NCBI GenBank assembly: GCA_021802825.1
Contig: JAJZRG010000037.1
Span: 1-38,153 of the forward strand
DNA from: Chloroflexota bacterium
GTDB taxonomy: Bacteria > Chloroflexota > Limnocylindria > Limnocylindrales > CSP1-4
Length of the DNA stretch: 38,153 nucleotides
Direction of reading: 5' to 3'
Both the position numbers and the translations under genes were made by a program. Numbering within the stretch: position 1 is the first letter of the stretch; every line of letters begins with the position of its first letter. A model generated the notes under the pieces. It was not told the DNA's origin. It saw only the letters and a list, made by a program, of their open reading frames with translations, and did no database searches. This document shows positions 1-7,114 of the stretch, in pieces.

Positions 1-107
1 GCAAGCGCCTCCATCTCGGATTGGTTGACCTTGCAGCCGAGGTTGACGATGGCGGCGGAGCGGGGCGCGGCGGACTCGGTCGCGCGGAGCGAGGCGGGTT
101 CCTGCAT
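1..107 (-). CDS. mtaB: Partial MtaB/MiaB-family tRNA methylthiotransferase, N-terminus only
   Basis: Reading leftwards from an ATG at 107, 35 codons run off the window edge. After about 18 residues of variable lead the translation contains NLGCKVNQSEMEAL. The GCKVNQ segment is characteristic of the N-terminal UPF0004 domain of radical-SAM methylthiotransferases and is closest in style to MtaB, which converts t6A to ms2t6A at position 37 of tRNA. The cysteine in it would be the first ligand of the auxiliary 4Fe-4S cluster. The radical-SAM CxxxCxxC and TRAM domains lie outside the window, so MiaB or RimO cannot be fully excluded. No Shine-Dalgarno precedes the start; a TACGAT box ends 8 nt before it. 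Confidence 0.65.
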   Translation of the reverse strand, partial: MQEPASLRATESAAPRSAAIVNLGCKVNQSEMEAL

Positions 108-115
108 CGCGGGCG

Positions 116-121
116 ATCGTA
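116..121 (-). promoter_or_regulatory. TACGAT -10-like box, 8 nt before the mtaB start
   Basis: TACGAT on the minus strand ends 8 nt upstream of the ATG at 107, so transcription would begin at or next to the start codon. The same TAnnnT arrangement recurs before other genes in the window. No convincing -35 box is visible. Confidence 0.4.
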
Positions 122-253
122 GCGCAGCACCGGGGGTCGGCCTCCCGTCCGGCCCGACGTCGTTGGCGACGGCTCCGCGACCTCGCCGTCGACGAGGCCC
201 ACGCCGAGACGTCGATGCCCGGCGGCTCCACGCCGAGCGTCGCCAGCGGCATC

Positions 254-904
254 CTAGCCCGCCAACACCGCAGCGTCGTCCGGCGCCGCGAGCACGTCGT
301 CTTCGTCGCCTGGCATTCGTAGGTCAGGCGCCGCGTCCGCCGTCCAGCGCGCCTGCTGGATGAGTGAGCCGAACGCTCGACCCACGGCCTCCGCGTTGAG
401 CGCGGCGTCGATCGTGGTGTGGCGCGTCCGCCCGTCGCCCGCGAACGTCACGACCACCGTCGCCGCCTTGGGCACCTCCGGGCGCAGCGCGTCGAGCGCG
501 GCGGCGAGGTCGAAGCGGAGCCCCGACGGCGCCGTCCCGTACGCGGCCAAGTCGAACACGAGCCGGCAGATGACCGGCTCGCGCGGGCGGAGCACCCGCG
601 GCACAGCGACGTCGTGCAGGCTGACCGCAACGCCGAACCAGTTGCCGGTGTCCGTCCAACGCTCCGCCAGCTCCACGCCCGCCAGCACGCACGGCCGACC
701 GCCGGTGTTCTCGAGCACGAGCGGCTGCGACACCTGGAGGCGCACCCCGAGCTCGTTGCCGGCGACCCGCTTGGTGGGGTGGTCCACCAGCAGTGCGCTG
801 ACCCGTGCCGGCCGCCACTCGGCGCGCCAGAGGTTGTAGAGGCTGATGCCCAGGGCCACGAGCGCGATCAGCGTGGCCGAGCCCGGCGACAACAGGAGCG
901 CCAC
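254..904 (-). CDS. Hypothetical membrane-anchored protein
   Basis: Not a recognised family. From a GTG at 904 it is 216 residues, with a hydrophobic N-terminal segment (about residues 8-26) ending in LYNLWRAEW, then a soluble part rich in short beta-like stretches and an acidic tail. One N-terminal membrane anchor with a beta-sandwich-like domain outside is a reasonable inference. The start is odd: coding-like sequence in the same frame continues upstream to a TGA at 1019-1021 and encodes a second hydrophobic stretch (LALALWLAFIAFGAVALLL), but it contains no ATG, GTG or TTG. The protein may therefore really have a two-helix hairpin with a non-standard start, or the gene has lost its start codon. 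Confidence 0.6.
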   Translation of the reverse strand: MALLLSPGSATLIALVALGISLYNLWRAEWRPARVSALLVDHPTKRVAGNELGVRLQVSQPLVLENTGGRPCVLAGVELAERWTDTGNWFGVAVSLHDVAVPRVLRPREPVICRLVFDLAAYGTAPSGLRFDLAAALDALRPEVPKAATVVVTFAGDGRTRHTTIDAALNAEAVGRAFGSLIQQARWTADAAPDLRMPGDEDDVLAAPDDAAVLAG

Positions 905-1388
905 CGCTCCGAACGCGATGAACGCGAGCCACAGCGCGAGCGCGAGCGCCTGCCCGCTGAGGCGGTCACGCAGGGGGTCGCCGGGGTGGGTTCGAGCGGC
1001 GTCTTGCTTATCCGCTTGTCACAACACAGCGCAAGATGTAGTGGTCGGCCCGCCGACCTCCTGACGGGTGGCACCTTGCCGTGGGGAACCAGGTCCGGCA
1101 GGATGCTCGCACACCCACACGCAGCGAGGGGGTCAGGTGGAGTTCCACATCAACGGCTGTCGCCGTCGGTCTCGTCACCGCCCCTCGCCGCACTCCGCAA
1201 CTGCACTCCTACGCCGGGCCGGAGGGCCTGGGTCACGGCCCGCGGAGGGTGTGCGCCGGAGTCGCTTGGTCAAGCGGCTGGCGCGCACGAAGGAGGCCCG
1301 CACGGCATCGTGCCGGGCGGGCCCCGCAGGAGCGCACTACTCGTCCTTCGCCCTCGTCGGGCGCAGGACGGCCTGAACGAGAACCCCG
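905..1388. other. Intergenic region with a dispersed repeat and weak hairpins
   Basis: No convincing gene. The part next to 904 reads as coding in the frame of the membrane-anchored gene (to 1018). At 1294-1320 a GC-rich hairpin (CACG-GCAT-CGTG core) lies downstream of the lipoprotein gene on the minus strand, but no T-run follows it, so terminator activity is uncertain. Confidence 0.4.
1215..1249 (+). repeat. Copy 1 of a 35-bp dispersed repeat
   Basis: This 35-bp sequence, beginning CGGGCCGGAGGGCC, matches 3862-3896 at 31 of 35 positions by eye. The two copies flank the protease/lipoprotein pair. Each has GGGCC and GGCCC arms that could form a small hairpin. Confidence 0.5.
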
Positions 1389-2069
1389 TCAGCCGGCGGC
1401 GGACGGCTCCGGGAGGGGCGTCGGCTCGGGCCAGCCGTCGCGCAGCCCCTGCCGGATCTGCCCGATCGTGAGGTCGCCGTCGACGGGCGTGGCCACCCGC
1501 CCGTTGTCGGCGACGGGCCAGGCTTCGGCAAGGGTCCAGTCGCCGGACGGGCCGCTGCCGTAGTTCAGCTCGTAGACGAGGAAGACGTACCTCTGCCCGT
1601 CGACGAGCTGGATGCTCTCCACGTCCTCGAAGGTCATGGTGTCGCAGCCCACCGTCCCGCCCCGGAGGAAGAGGCGGGCCAGGTTCGGGCTCCCGACCAC
1701 AGCCTCGGCGCCGGAGACGGCCAGCGGGCGCAAGGGGATCGCTTGTGTCGTGCGGACGTCTGCGGGTCGCGACTGGTCGGGGGTGTTCCAGTGGGCCTTG
1801 CCGATGCTCGCGACCTTCCCCACGATCGCGTCGGCTCCTCGCGAGTGGAAGTCGTCGAGCGTGCTCGGCAGGCCGTATGGCATATCCCCGCGCGAGGTGA
1901 CGCAGTCGGCGGACGTCGCCTGGGCCGCGGCGCTCGCGGACGCCGCGGGCGATGCCGGGACCTCGGCGGAGGGCGTCGCGGCGCCTGACCTCGTGCACCC
2001 GACGAGGACTGCGGCGAGGAGGACGAGGGCGACCGAGGCAGCAGCTCGACCGCAAGTGTTGATCCGCAT
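1389..2069 (-). CDS. Secreted lipoprotein of unknown function
   Basis: A 226-residue predicted lipoprotein. The N-terminus MRINTCGRAAA is followed by a hydrophobic stretch and the lipobox LVGC (lipidated Cys about residue 21), then a Ser/Ala/Pro-rich linker and a globular domain with several Cys residues. An ATG four codons upstream (2081) is also in frame, but GGAGG at 2075-2079 stands five bases before the ATG at 2069, so 2069 is preferred. The metalloprotease gene upstream ends at 2081; its stop almost touches this ribosome site, so the two are probably co-transcribed and translationally coupled. I do not recognise the domain. A surface role linked to the protease is inference from position only. 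Confidence 0.75.
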   Translation of the reverse strand: MRINTCGRAAASVALVLLAAVLVGCTRSGAATPSAEVPASPAASASAAAQATSADCVTSRGDMPYGLPSTLDDFHSRGADAIVGKVASIGKAHWNTPDQSRPADVRTTQAIPLRPLAVSGAEAVVGSPNLARLFLRGGTVGCDTMTFEDVESIQLVDGQRYVFLVYELNYGSGPSGDWTLAEAWPVADNGRVATPVDGDLTIGQIRQGLRDGWPEPTPLPEPSAAG

Positions 2070-2080
2070 CGGTGCCTCCA

Positions 2081-3301
2081 TCAGTACATCAGCCCGAACG
2101 CCTGGAGATCCGCCGAACGCGGGTGCCAGTAGTGGTTGCCGTTGAAGTCGAGCTGCCCGAGGTCAGTCGCATTGATCGACCGGGCGGCGCACATGACGGA
2201 CATACCGGCGTTCGTGTCGCAGTGCCCGAGGCCCACCGTGTGCCCGATCTCGTGGGCCAATATCGGCCGGTCGTCGTTCTTGTCGCCGCTGCAGCCCTCG
2301 GTGCACGCGTGCGCCCAGGGGACACCGGTGCCATAGACGTTGCGGTAGTAGACATTCTGGTGGACGAAGTACGCCGGCGTGCCGCTCGTGTACGTCTGGT
2401 CCCGGGTCACGCCGCCGCCATAGCCGATGTGCGGGCCGTTCGGCGGCTCGGCATAGATCGTCACGTCCTCACCACAGGGACTGCTGCACGTGAGAAGCCA
2501 CGGGCTGCCGTTGACCTGGCTGAAGGCCGGGAGGATCGTGCTGGTGAGGTCGTTGGCCAGGGTGGCCGGCACAGTAGCCGAGTCGATCCGGTAGAACATG
2601 GTCGGGTAGCCCAGGGCGCAGCGCGAGAGGGAGTTGTCGCAGGTCATGACGGTGCTGTTGACCCGCAGGTTCCGCTCGTTCTTGAAGCCGTTGGCCTCCC
2701 ATGTCCACAGCGGCTCGAGGTTCGTGTCGAACTGGACCGGCGTGGTGTGGCCGCTCCACGTGATCCAGACGATGCCCCTGACGGTCGGGGGCTGCGGAGC
2801 GGCGGGCGTGCCGGCGGTCCCCGGCGACGGGATCACGAACTGGTGGGAGAACCCGGTGCTGTCCATGCCTGGCAGGACGTCGCCCGTCTCCTTCTCCCAG
2901 TGGGTCATGCAGGACGTCTCTGTGCAGTTGTAGACGATGATCTCCTCGTCGGACGTGAGGCTCCTCGCAGTCGCATACCCGGCGCCGTGCCCGGTCCGGT
3001 TCACCGTCCGCGTCCAGACGGTCTTGCACGATGGCGACCACCGGATCTGCAGCTCCGCGTAGATCAGGCCGCTGTAGGCGACGTAGAAGTTGCGCAGCGT
3101 CAGGGCGTCGTTGGGACAGATCGTCGTGGCCGGATTGGTGTTGTCGTAGCCCGCAGCCGCGGCGGGGTCCGCGCGCAGCGCGACGGATCCCGCTCCCAGG
3201 ACCACCGAGACGCCGAGAGCGAGGACTCCCGCCAGTCGCGGCCGCCTCGTGCGGCGCCAGCCTCGTGCGCTGCTCGCAACGCCGATGGGATATCGATGCA
3301 C
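2081..3301 (-). CDS. Secreted zinc metalloprotease (metzincin type) with DUF2690-like N-terminal domain
   Basis: 406 residues. A basic N-terminus (about 1-24) and hydrophobic segment to about residue 50 ending ADPAAAA form a Sec-type signal. Next comes a region resembling DUF2690 (NPATTICPNDA, then RWSPSCKTVWTRT, about residues 57-100), and a central domain. HEIGHTVGLGH (about 350-360) is the HExxHxxGxxH zinc site of metzincins, with SVMC about ten residues later as a likely Met-turn. The family cleaves peptide bonds using zinc bound by three His. Several Cys pairs suggest disulphides in an exported protein. The start is the GTG at 3301: GGAGGAGG stands just upstream, whereas the longer frame to 3475 has no comparable site. 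It overlaps the ribosome site region of the downstream lipoprotein gene, suggesting one transcript. Substrate unknown. Confidence 0.8.
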   Translation of the reverse strand: MHRYPIGVASSARGWRRTRRPRLAGVLALGVSVVLGAGSVALRADPAAAAGYDNTNPATTICPNDALTLRNFYVAYSGLIYAELQIRWSPSCKTVWTRTVNRTGHGAGYATARSLTSDEEIIVYNCTETSCMTHWEKETGDVLPGMDSTGFSHQFVIPSPGTAGTPAAPQPPTVRGIVWITWSGHTTPVQFDTNLEPLWTWEANGFKNERNLRVNSTVMTCDNSLSRCALGYPTMFYRIDSATVPATLANDLTSTILPAFSQVNGSPWLLTCSSPCGEDVTIYAEPPNGPHIGYGGGVTRDQTYTSGTPAYFVHQNVYYRNVYGTGVPWAHACTEGCSGDKNDDRPILAHEIGHTVGLGHCDTNAGMSVMCAARSINATDLGQLDFNGNHYWHPRSADLQAFGLMY

Positions 3302-3307
3302 GCTGGA

Positions 3308-3315
3308 CCTCCTCC
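3308..3315 (-). promoter_or_regulatory. Strong ribosome binding site fixing the metalloprotease start
   Basis: On the minus strand GGAGGAGG precedes the GTG at 3301 by 6 nt. It is the strongest Shine-Dalgarno in this part of the window and decides the start against the in-frame upstream codons. Confidence 0.7.
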
Positions 3316-3683
3316 CTGCCGCGCCCCCCGATGGGCAAAGCTCAGCGGGTCGCAGGATCTGCTGCCATTGCCGACGGGCCGCTCGTGGCCGAGTCCGGCT
3401 CTCCGCCGCACCACGTCCGTCGCGGTGACCCGAGGATGGAATGCTCGCCCCGACAGGCGCGGGACGGCGCCGCAAGAGCAGGACCCGTTCGCCGGCTCCG
3501 ACCGAGGCTGCCGGTCGAACTCCCGTGCGGCACGACGCGAGGCGTGCGCCTCACGGTGCCGGTGCGGCCTCCAGACAGCCGACTTGCCCCCTCCGGCCGG
3601 GGCCGCGCTGATGCAGCTCGGCGAGCGGGATCGTTCCACAGCGCGAAGTCTTTCAGCAAGAGCCATTGGTCATAAGTCCGACT

Positions 3684-3792
3684 GGAGCTCCCGGTCGGGG
3701 CGGCGGCGCCGATCGGCGACTTGCGTGCCTCACCGCGACGCGCATGGCCTGGCGAGGAGCTCCCGGTCGGGGCGGCGGCGCCGATCGGCGAC
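3684..3792 (+). repeat. Two identical 37-bp direct repeats
   Basis: The copies lie at 3684-3720 and 3756-3792, starting 72 bp apart, and look identical over 37 bp (starting GGAGCTCCCGGTCGGGGC and ending CCGATCGGCGAC). The repeat carries an internal CCGATCGG palindrome. It shares GCCGAT and a GGCGG-rich core with the repeats at 37323-37417 when reversed, so the two may belong to one loose family. Confidence 0.75.
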
Positions 3793-3861
3793 ATCACCAC
3801 GTCGCGCAAGGATCCCCGCCGCGCGGGCCTCAGCGCGCCCTGCGCCCGCGATCCGTCGCGA

Positions 3862-3896
3862 CGGGCCGGAGGGCCAGGGTCATGGCCCGGCGAGGG
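3862..3896 (+). repeat. Copy 2 of the 35-bp dispersed repeat
   Basis: Matches 1215-1249 at 31 of 35 positions. See that entry for the shared arms. Confidence 0.5.
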
Positions 3897-4131
3897 CATG
3901 AACGCGGGGCGGCCAGTGAAGTCCGGTCGCGGATGTGTCGCCCGCACCCTACGACCGCCTGTACAGTGGCGTTCGCTCGTGCGTCCGCGTGCATGGAGAG
4001 TCCGGGCGAAGAGGGGGTGTCATGTCGAGAGCGCGAGGGGCGAGCTCCGACTGCTACCCGGATGCGGCCGCCGGCGTGGATGACCAAATCCGAACGGAAC
4101 CCGTCGGACAGGACACGCGCTTCCTCGTCAA

Positions 4132-4518
4132 TCACCTGACGTGGCTGACGGAGAAGGGCAAGCCTCCGCCCCTGCGCGTCACGACGGCAGACTTCGACCC
4201 CGAGTCGTACTTTTTCGCGACGAGCTCGAAGACCTCCGGCGGCAGCATGCGGCGCGCCTCGGCGAGAAAGTCAGCGGACTCGACGGTGGGAGTCCGACCG
4301 GCCCTCACCGCTGCGCGGATCCGCTGTGCCTTCGCAGCCGCGTGTTCGGGGTCGTGCTCCCTTGCGTAGTCGATGAGCATCCTCGCGGCGATCGGGACCG
4401 GAAAGACGCGTCTCGTGTGCCTTCGCCACGATCGCGACCGGGTCGATGCGCAGCGCGCGGCCATCAACGCCACGGTCGAGGGGGCGACCGCGAACATGCC
4501 GGCGAGACCCGGTGGCAT
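4132..4518 (-). pseudogene. Hypothetical small protein, possibly with two compensating frameshifts
   Basis: The frame from an ATG at 4518 gives 128 residues. The C-terminal half (from FPVPIAARMLIDYAREHD onward, with a helical, charged stretch ending SGSKSAVVTRR) looks like a genuine protein, as does the first part (MPPGLAGMFAVAPSTVALMA). Between them the frame gives a low-complexity Arg/Ser run, while the neighbouring frame over the same bases (about 4395-4455) gives RIDPVAIVAKAHETRL, which looks far more protein-like. The simplest reading is a small gene carrying one insertion and one deletion that restore the frame, or a sequencing error pair. No known domain is recognised. It lies just before the mobile-element scar, so decay is plausible. 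Confidence 0.4.
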
Positions 4519-4624
4519 CTCGTGCCGACACGCGCTCCTCGCCCTTACGACGCGGTGGCGGCGTCCCGCTTCCGGCCACGACGGGGCCGCGCGCCCTCCG
4601 GCGGCGGGGGTGGATTGCGGTGGA

Positions 4625-4901
4625 TCAGGCCGGTCTGCCGGTAGATCGCCCCCGGCGCTTCGCCGTCTCGGAGAACGGGCTGATGACCGCTGCCGTCGTG
4701 TGCCCGACCTCGGTGGTCAGGCCGAGCAGCGGCGCGAACCCGGCGGCCCGGTTGCGCCGTCGGTTGAACCGGAACACGAACTCGTCGAGATAGGCGTCGA
4801 GGTGGTCCGCGCCGACGCCGTGGTGGGTGCCCTTCATCCAGGTCTTCAGGTTCGAGATCACCCGGTCGACGCCGGGGGCCGCGCTCGTGTGCTTGCCGGT
4901 C
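4625..4901 (-). pseudogene. C-terminal remnant of an IS1595-family (ISXO2-like) transposase
   Basis: Reading leftwards from the IS3 insertion point, the translation contains VISNLKTWMKGTHHGV, then LDAYLDEFVFRFNRR and about 40 further residues to a TGA at 4625. NLKxWxxGTHHGV followed by YLDEFxFRFNRR is the characteristic end of ISXO2-like DDE transposases. The frame is interrupted by the IS3 element at 4902 and resumes beyond it at 6213. The catalytic DDE core upstream is missing, so the gene is dead. Confidence 0.75.
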
Positions 4902-4916
4902 TGAACCGCCCTGGGT
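4899..4916 (+). repeat. IS3 left end: target duplication GTC and inverted repeat
   Basis: GTC (4899-4901) followed by the 15-bp terminal repeat TGAACCGCCCTGGGT. Beyond the perfect part, a TGGAG block is also shared with the other end. Confidence 0.9.
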
Positions 4917-4946
4917 CTGATGGAGGCTCCATCGCTTTGAAGGAAG

Positions 4947-5291
4947 ATGGAGTCCATGAACGACACAGCCCGTCCCCACCCGTCCCAGCGGCGGTATCCG
5001 CCTGAGCTTCGGGAGCGCGCCGTCCGCCTGGTGCTCGAGCGGATCGAGCAGGCCGGCGAGCGCCAGGGCGCCGTCACCCGCGTCGCCCGCCAGCTCGGCA
5101 TCGGCCCGGAGTCCCTGCGCCACTGGGTCGCCCAGGCCGAGGTCGACGGCGGTACCCGCGCCGGCCTCACGACCGAGGAGCGGGCCCGGATGAAGGAGCT
5201 CGAGCGGGAGAACCGCGAGCTCCGCCGGGCCAACGAGATCCTCAGGAGCGCGGCGGCTCTCTTCGGGTTCGACCGCCGCTCGCCGCGATGA
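4947..5291 (+). CDS. IS3-family transposase OrfA (helix-turn-helix protein)
   Basis: 114 residues. The N-terminal half (RRYPPELRERAVRLVLE, then QLGIGPESLRHWV, about residues 15-62) is the HTH_Tnp_1 DNA-binding domain that recognises the element ends. The C-terminal half (MKELERENRELRRANEILRSA, split here by heptads of Leu/Ile) is the leucine-zipper segment for multimerisation. In-frame ATGs lie at 4947 and 4956; a purine-rich AAGGAAG run precedes both and I cannot decide between them. The stop overlaps the orfB start as ATGA. IS3 elements usually make an OrfAB fusion by -1 frameshifting; I see no obvious slippery A-run, so coupling by overlap may replace it. Confidence 0.9.
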   Translation: MESMNDTARPHPSQRRYPPELRERAVRLVLERIEQAGERQGAVTRVARQLGIGPESLRHWVAQAEVDGGTRAGLTTEERARMKELERENRELRRANEILRSAAALFGFDRRSPR

Positions 5292-6172
5292 TCCCCTTCA
5301 TCGACCAGCACCGCGACGCCCACGGGGTCGAGCCGATCTGCCGGACACTGCAGGTCGCCCCGTCGTCCCACTGCGCCGCCAAGCGGCGGCCGCCGTCGGC
5401 CCGGAGCGTGAACGACGCGACGCTGGCCGAGATCGTGGGCCGGGTCCACCGCGCCAACTTCGGGGTGTACGGGATCCGCAAGGTGTGGAAGGCCCTCGGC
5501 CGCCTGGGCATCGAGGCCGGCCGCGACCAGGTCGCCCGGATCATGCGGCTGGTCGGCCTGGCGGGTGCAACCCGAACCAAGCGGACCCGGACGACCCGGC
5601 CGGCTCCGGCGGGCCAGCGTCCGGCCGATCTCGTGAGCCGGACGTTCGCCGCTGCCGCCCCGAACCGCCTGTGGGTCGCCGACCTCACCTATGTCTGGAC
5701 CCGCACCGGGTTCGTCTACACGGCGTTCATCGTCGACGCCTTCAGCCGCGCGATCGTCGGCTGGCGGGTGTCCTCCTCCCTGCGCGCCGAGCTCGCGCTC
5801 GACGCCCTCGAGATGGCGCTCTGGGCCCGGGGTCCGGGGCTGACCGGGCTCGTCCACCACTCCGATCGCGGCGTCCAGTACCTCTCGATCCGCTACACCG
5901 ACCGCCTGGCCGAGGCGGAGGCGGTGGGCTCGGTCGGGTCGAAGGGCGACAGCTACGACAACGCCCTGGCCGAGACCGTCAACGGCCTGTACAAGGCCGA
6001 GCTCATCCACCGGGCTGGGCCCTGGCGCTCGGTCGAGCAGGTCGAGCTCGCCACCGCCGAGTGGGTCGACTTCTGGAACACCCGGCGGCTCCACGAGGCC
6101 TGTGGCTACCTGCCACCGGCCGAGTACGAGGCGGCCTACCATGCCAAGGGGGAGGTGACCGCCGCCGCCTGA
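5288..6172 (+). CDS. IS3-family transposase OrfB (DDE integrase)
   Basis: 294 residues, normal length for the family. An HTH_21-type segment (FGVYGIRKVWKAL, about 58-70) is followed by an rve integrase core with all three acidic residues: D132 in WVADLTYV, D193 in HHSDRGVQY and E229 in NALAETVNGLYKAEL. The end FWNTRRLHEACGYLPPAEYE is the usual IS3 terminus. It performs strand cutting and transfer at the element ends. It starts at an ATG overlapping the OrfA stop by four bases. No frameshift or missing catalytic residue is seen, so the element is probably competent. Confidence 0.95.
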   Translation: MIPFIDQHRDAHGVEPICRTLQVAPSSHCAAKRRPPSARSVNDATLAEIVGRVHRANFGVYGIRKVWKALGRLGIEAGRDQVARIMRLVGLAGATRTKRTRTTRPAPAGQRPADLVSRTFAAAAPNRLWVADLTYVWTRTGFVYTAFIVDAFSRAIVGWRVSSSLRAELALDALEMALWARGPGLTGLVHHSDRGVQYLSIRYTDRLAEAEAVGSVGSKGDSYDNALAETVNGLYKAELIHRAGPWRSVEQVELATAEWVDFWNTRRLHEACGYLPPAEYEAAYHAKGEVTAAA

Positions 6173-6197
6173 TTCCAACCGTCAGGGTCTCCACGGA

Positions 6198-6215
6198 ACC
6201 CAGGGCGGTTCAGTC
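6198..6215 (+). repeat. IS3 right end: inverted repeat and target duplication GTC
   Basis: ACCCAGGGCGGTTCA (6198-6212) is the exact reverse complement of the left end. It is followed by GTC (6213-6215), the second copy of the target site. Confidence 0.9.
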
Positions 6216-6270
6216 TGCCGCTTCATCGCCCGCTGCGAGAGCGGTAGGTGCGTGTTGCCCGCGAGGGCGG
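6213..6270 (-). pseudogene. Continuation of the IS1595-type transposase remnant beyond the IS3 insertion
   Basis: Removing the IS3 element and one GTC joins this stretch in frame to the remnant at 4625-4901: the minus strand reads LPLSQRAMKRQTGKHTSAAP across the junction. Only about 20 residues survive before sequence belonging to the htrA remnant begins, so the rest of the transposase has been deleted. The right boundary (about 6270) is approximate. Confidence 0.55.
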
Positions 6271-6838
6271 CAGGATTCAGAGCTCGGTCACCGAAGGCAT
6301 CGTGAGCGCGACCGGACGAACCGTGAGCGAGCCCACGGGCAGCTCGATCCCGAACATGATCCAGACCAGCGCGGCGATCAATCCGGGCAACTCGGGCGGC
6401 GCGCTCGTGAACCTGGCCGGCGAGGTGATCGGCATCCCGACACTGGCCGCCAGCGACCCGCAGATGGGCGGCTCGGCGCCGGGGATCGGATTCGCGGTGT
6501 CGTCGAACATGGCCACCGACATCGCCCGCCAGCTAATCACCAGCGGCAAGGTGACCAACTCGCACCGGGCCTACCTGGGCGTGCAGCTGTCCGACGTGCA
6601 GCAGGGCGGCGGCGCGCTGGTTGTGGACGTCGTGCCGAACGGGCCGGCCTCGAAGGCCGGGGTCGAGCCGGGCGACTTCATCACCTCGGCCGACGGCCAG
6701 GCGATCACCGCCGCGTCGGAGCTCACGGACCTGCTGGCGACGATGCAGCCGGGGCAGACCCTGGACCTTGAGATCGAGGCGCAGTCGGGCTCGCACAAGA
6801 CGGCCCACGTGACCCTGGGGGAGTTCCCGGCGCGCTAG
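6271..6838 (+). pseudogene. HtrA/DegP-like serine protease, 5'-truncated
   Basis: The reading frame (open from a GTG at 6248) encodes the second half of an S1C trypsin-like protease plus one PDZ domain. VTEGIVSATGRTV and NPGNSGGALVNLAGEVIGI hold the catalytic Ser loop and PGIGFAVSSN follows. RAYLGVQLSDVQQGGGALVV begins a PDZ domain running to the end. The signal or membrane anchor and the His and Asp of the catalytic triad are missing: upstream sequence belongs to the transposase remnant. An intact HtrA degrades misfolded envelope proteins; this product could not. The remaining frame is clean to its stop at 6838, so the loss is probably recent or the PDZ part may still be made. Confidence 0.8.
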
Positions 6839-6860
6839 ACCGGGAGCCGTGAGGGACGTT

Positions 6861-7007
6861 GGGCGCCGCGGAGGACGGCCCCGAGTCACGTGGGAGTCGC
6901 TCCTTGGGCCGGGCGCCGGGGAGGGGCGCCCCGAGCCACGCGGGAGTCGCTCCGGGGGCCGGCGCGCCGCGCAGGACGGCCCCGAGTCACGTCGGACTCG
7001 TTTCCGG
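6861..7007 (+). repeat. Three imperfect tandem copies of a ~51-bp repeat
   Basis: Copies start near 6861, 6911 and 6961. Each contains a GC-rich lead, CCCCGAG(T/C)CACG, a GGGAGTCG-like block (changed to GGACTCG in copy 3) and a CTCC- or TTCC-type end. They fill the gap between the htrA remnant and prmA. The GAGTCACG core also appears at 7090 and in the 22-bp repeats near 10.6 kb. Confidence 0.65.
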
Positions 7008-7114
7008 AGCCGACGAGCGTGGGCTGAGCGCGAAACCCGGACCCTGCTGCGGCTCCCGAGCGTGACGGAGGTCGGAACTGAGTCCACGGTGAGTCACGGA
7101 ATCAGGAGCGAGCG

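Larger units (their letters stand above)
3302..4131. other. Long non-coding stretch with repeats and a possible promoter area
   Basis: No gene is supported over most of this stretch. It holds the 37-bp direct repeat pair at 3684-3792 and copy 2 of the 35-bp repeat at 3862-3896. The part around 3640-3680 is noticeably lower in GC, as expected of a regulatory region for the metalloprotease gene, but I cannot fix a promoter. A short plus-strand reading frame from an ATG at 4022 has a purine-rich ribosome site but runs antisense into the next gene. Confidence 0.45.
4902..6212 (+). mobile_element. Complete IS3-family insertion sequence with GTC target duplication
   Basis: The element is 1311 bp. 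It is bounded by perfect 15-bp inverted repeats beginning TGAACCGCCCTGGGT (4902-4916, and reversed at 6198-6212) and flanked on each side by the trinucleotide GTC (4899-4901 and 6213-6215). A 3-bp duplication and TGA-starting ends are typical of IS3 elements. It carries overlapping orfA and orfB and looks intact, which suggests recent movement. It landed in the C-terminal coding part of an older IS1595-type transposase. Confidence 0.93.

Noticed and set aside
2072..3901. A 609-residue plus-strand open frame
   Set aside because: Antisense to the metalloprotease gene, which has a strong ribosome site, signal peptide and zinc motif.
4022..4369. Plus-strand gene starting at 4022 with a good ribosome site
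   Set aside because: Its second half is antisense to the better-looking minus-strand protein sequence and has no recognisable character; not enough support.
4625..6178. A 517-residue minus-strand open frame across the IS3 element
   Set aside because: Only its last part (4625-4901) is real transposase remnant; the rest is antisense of orfA and orfB.
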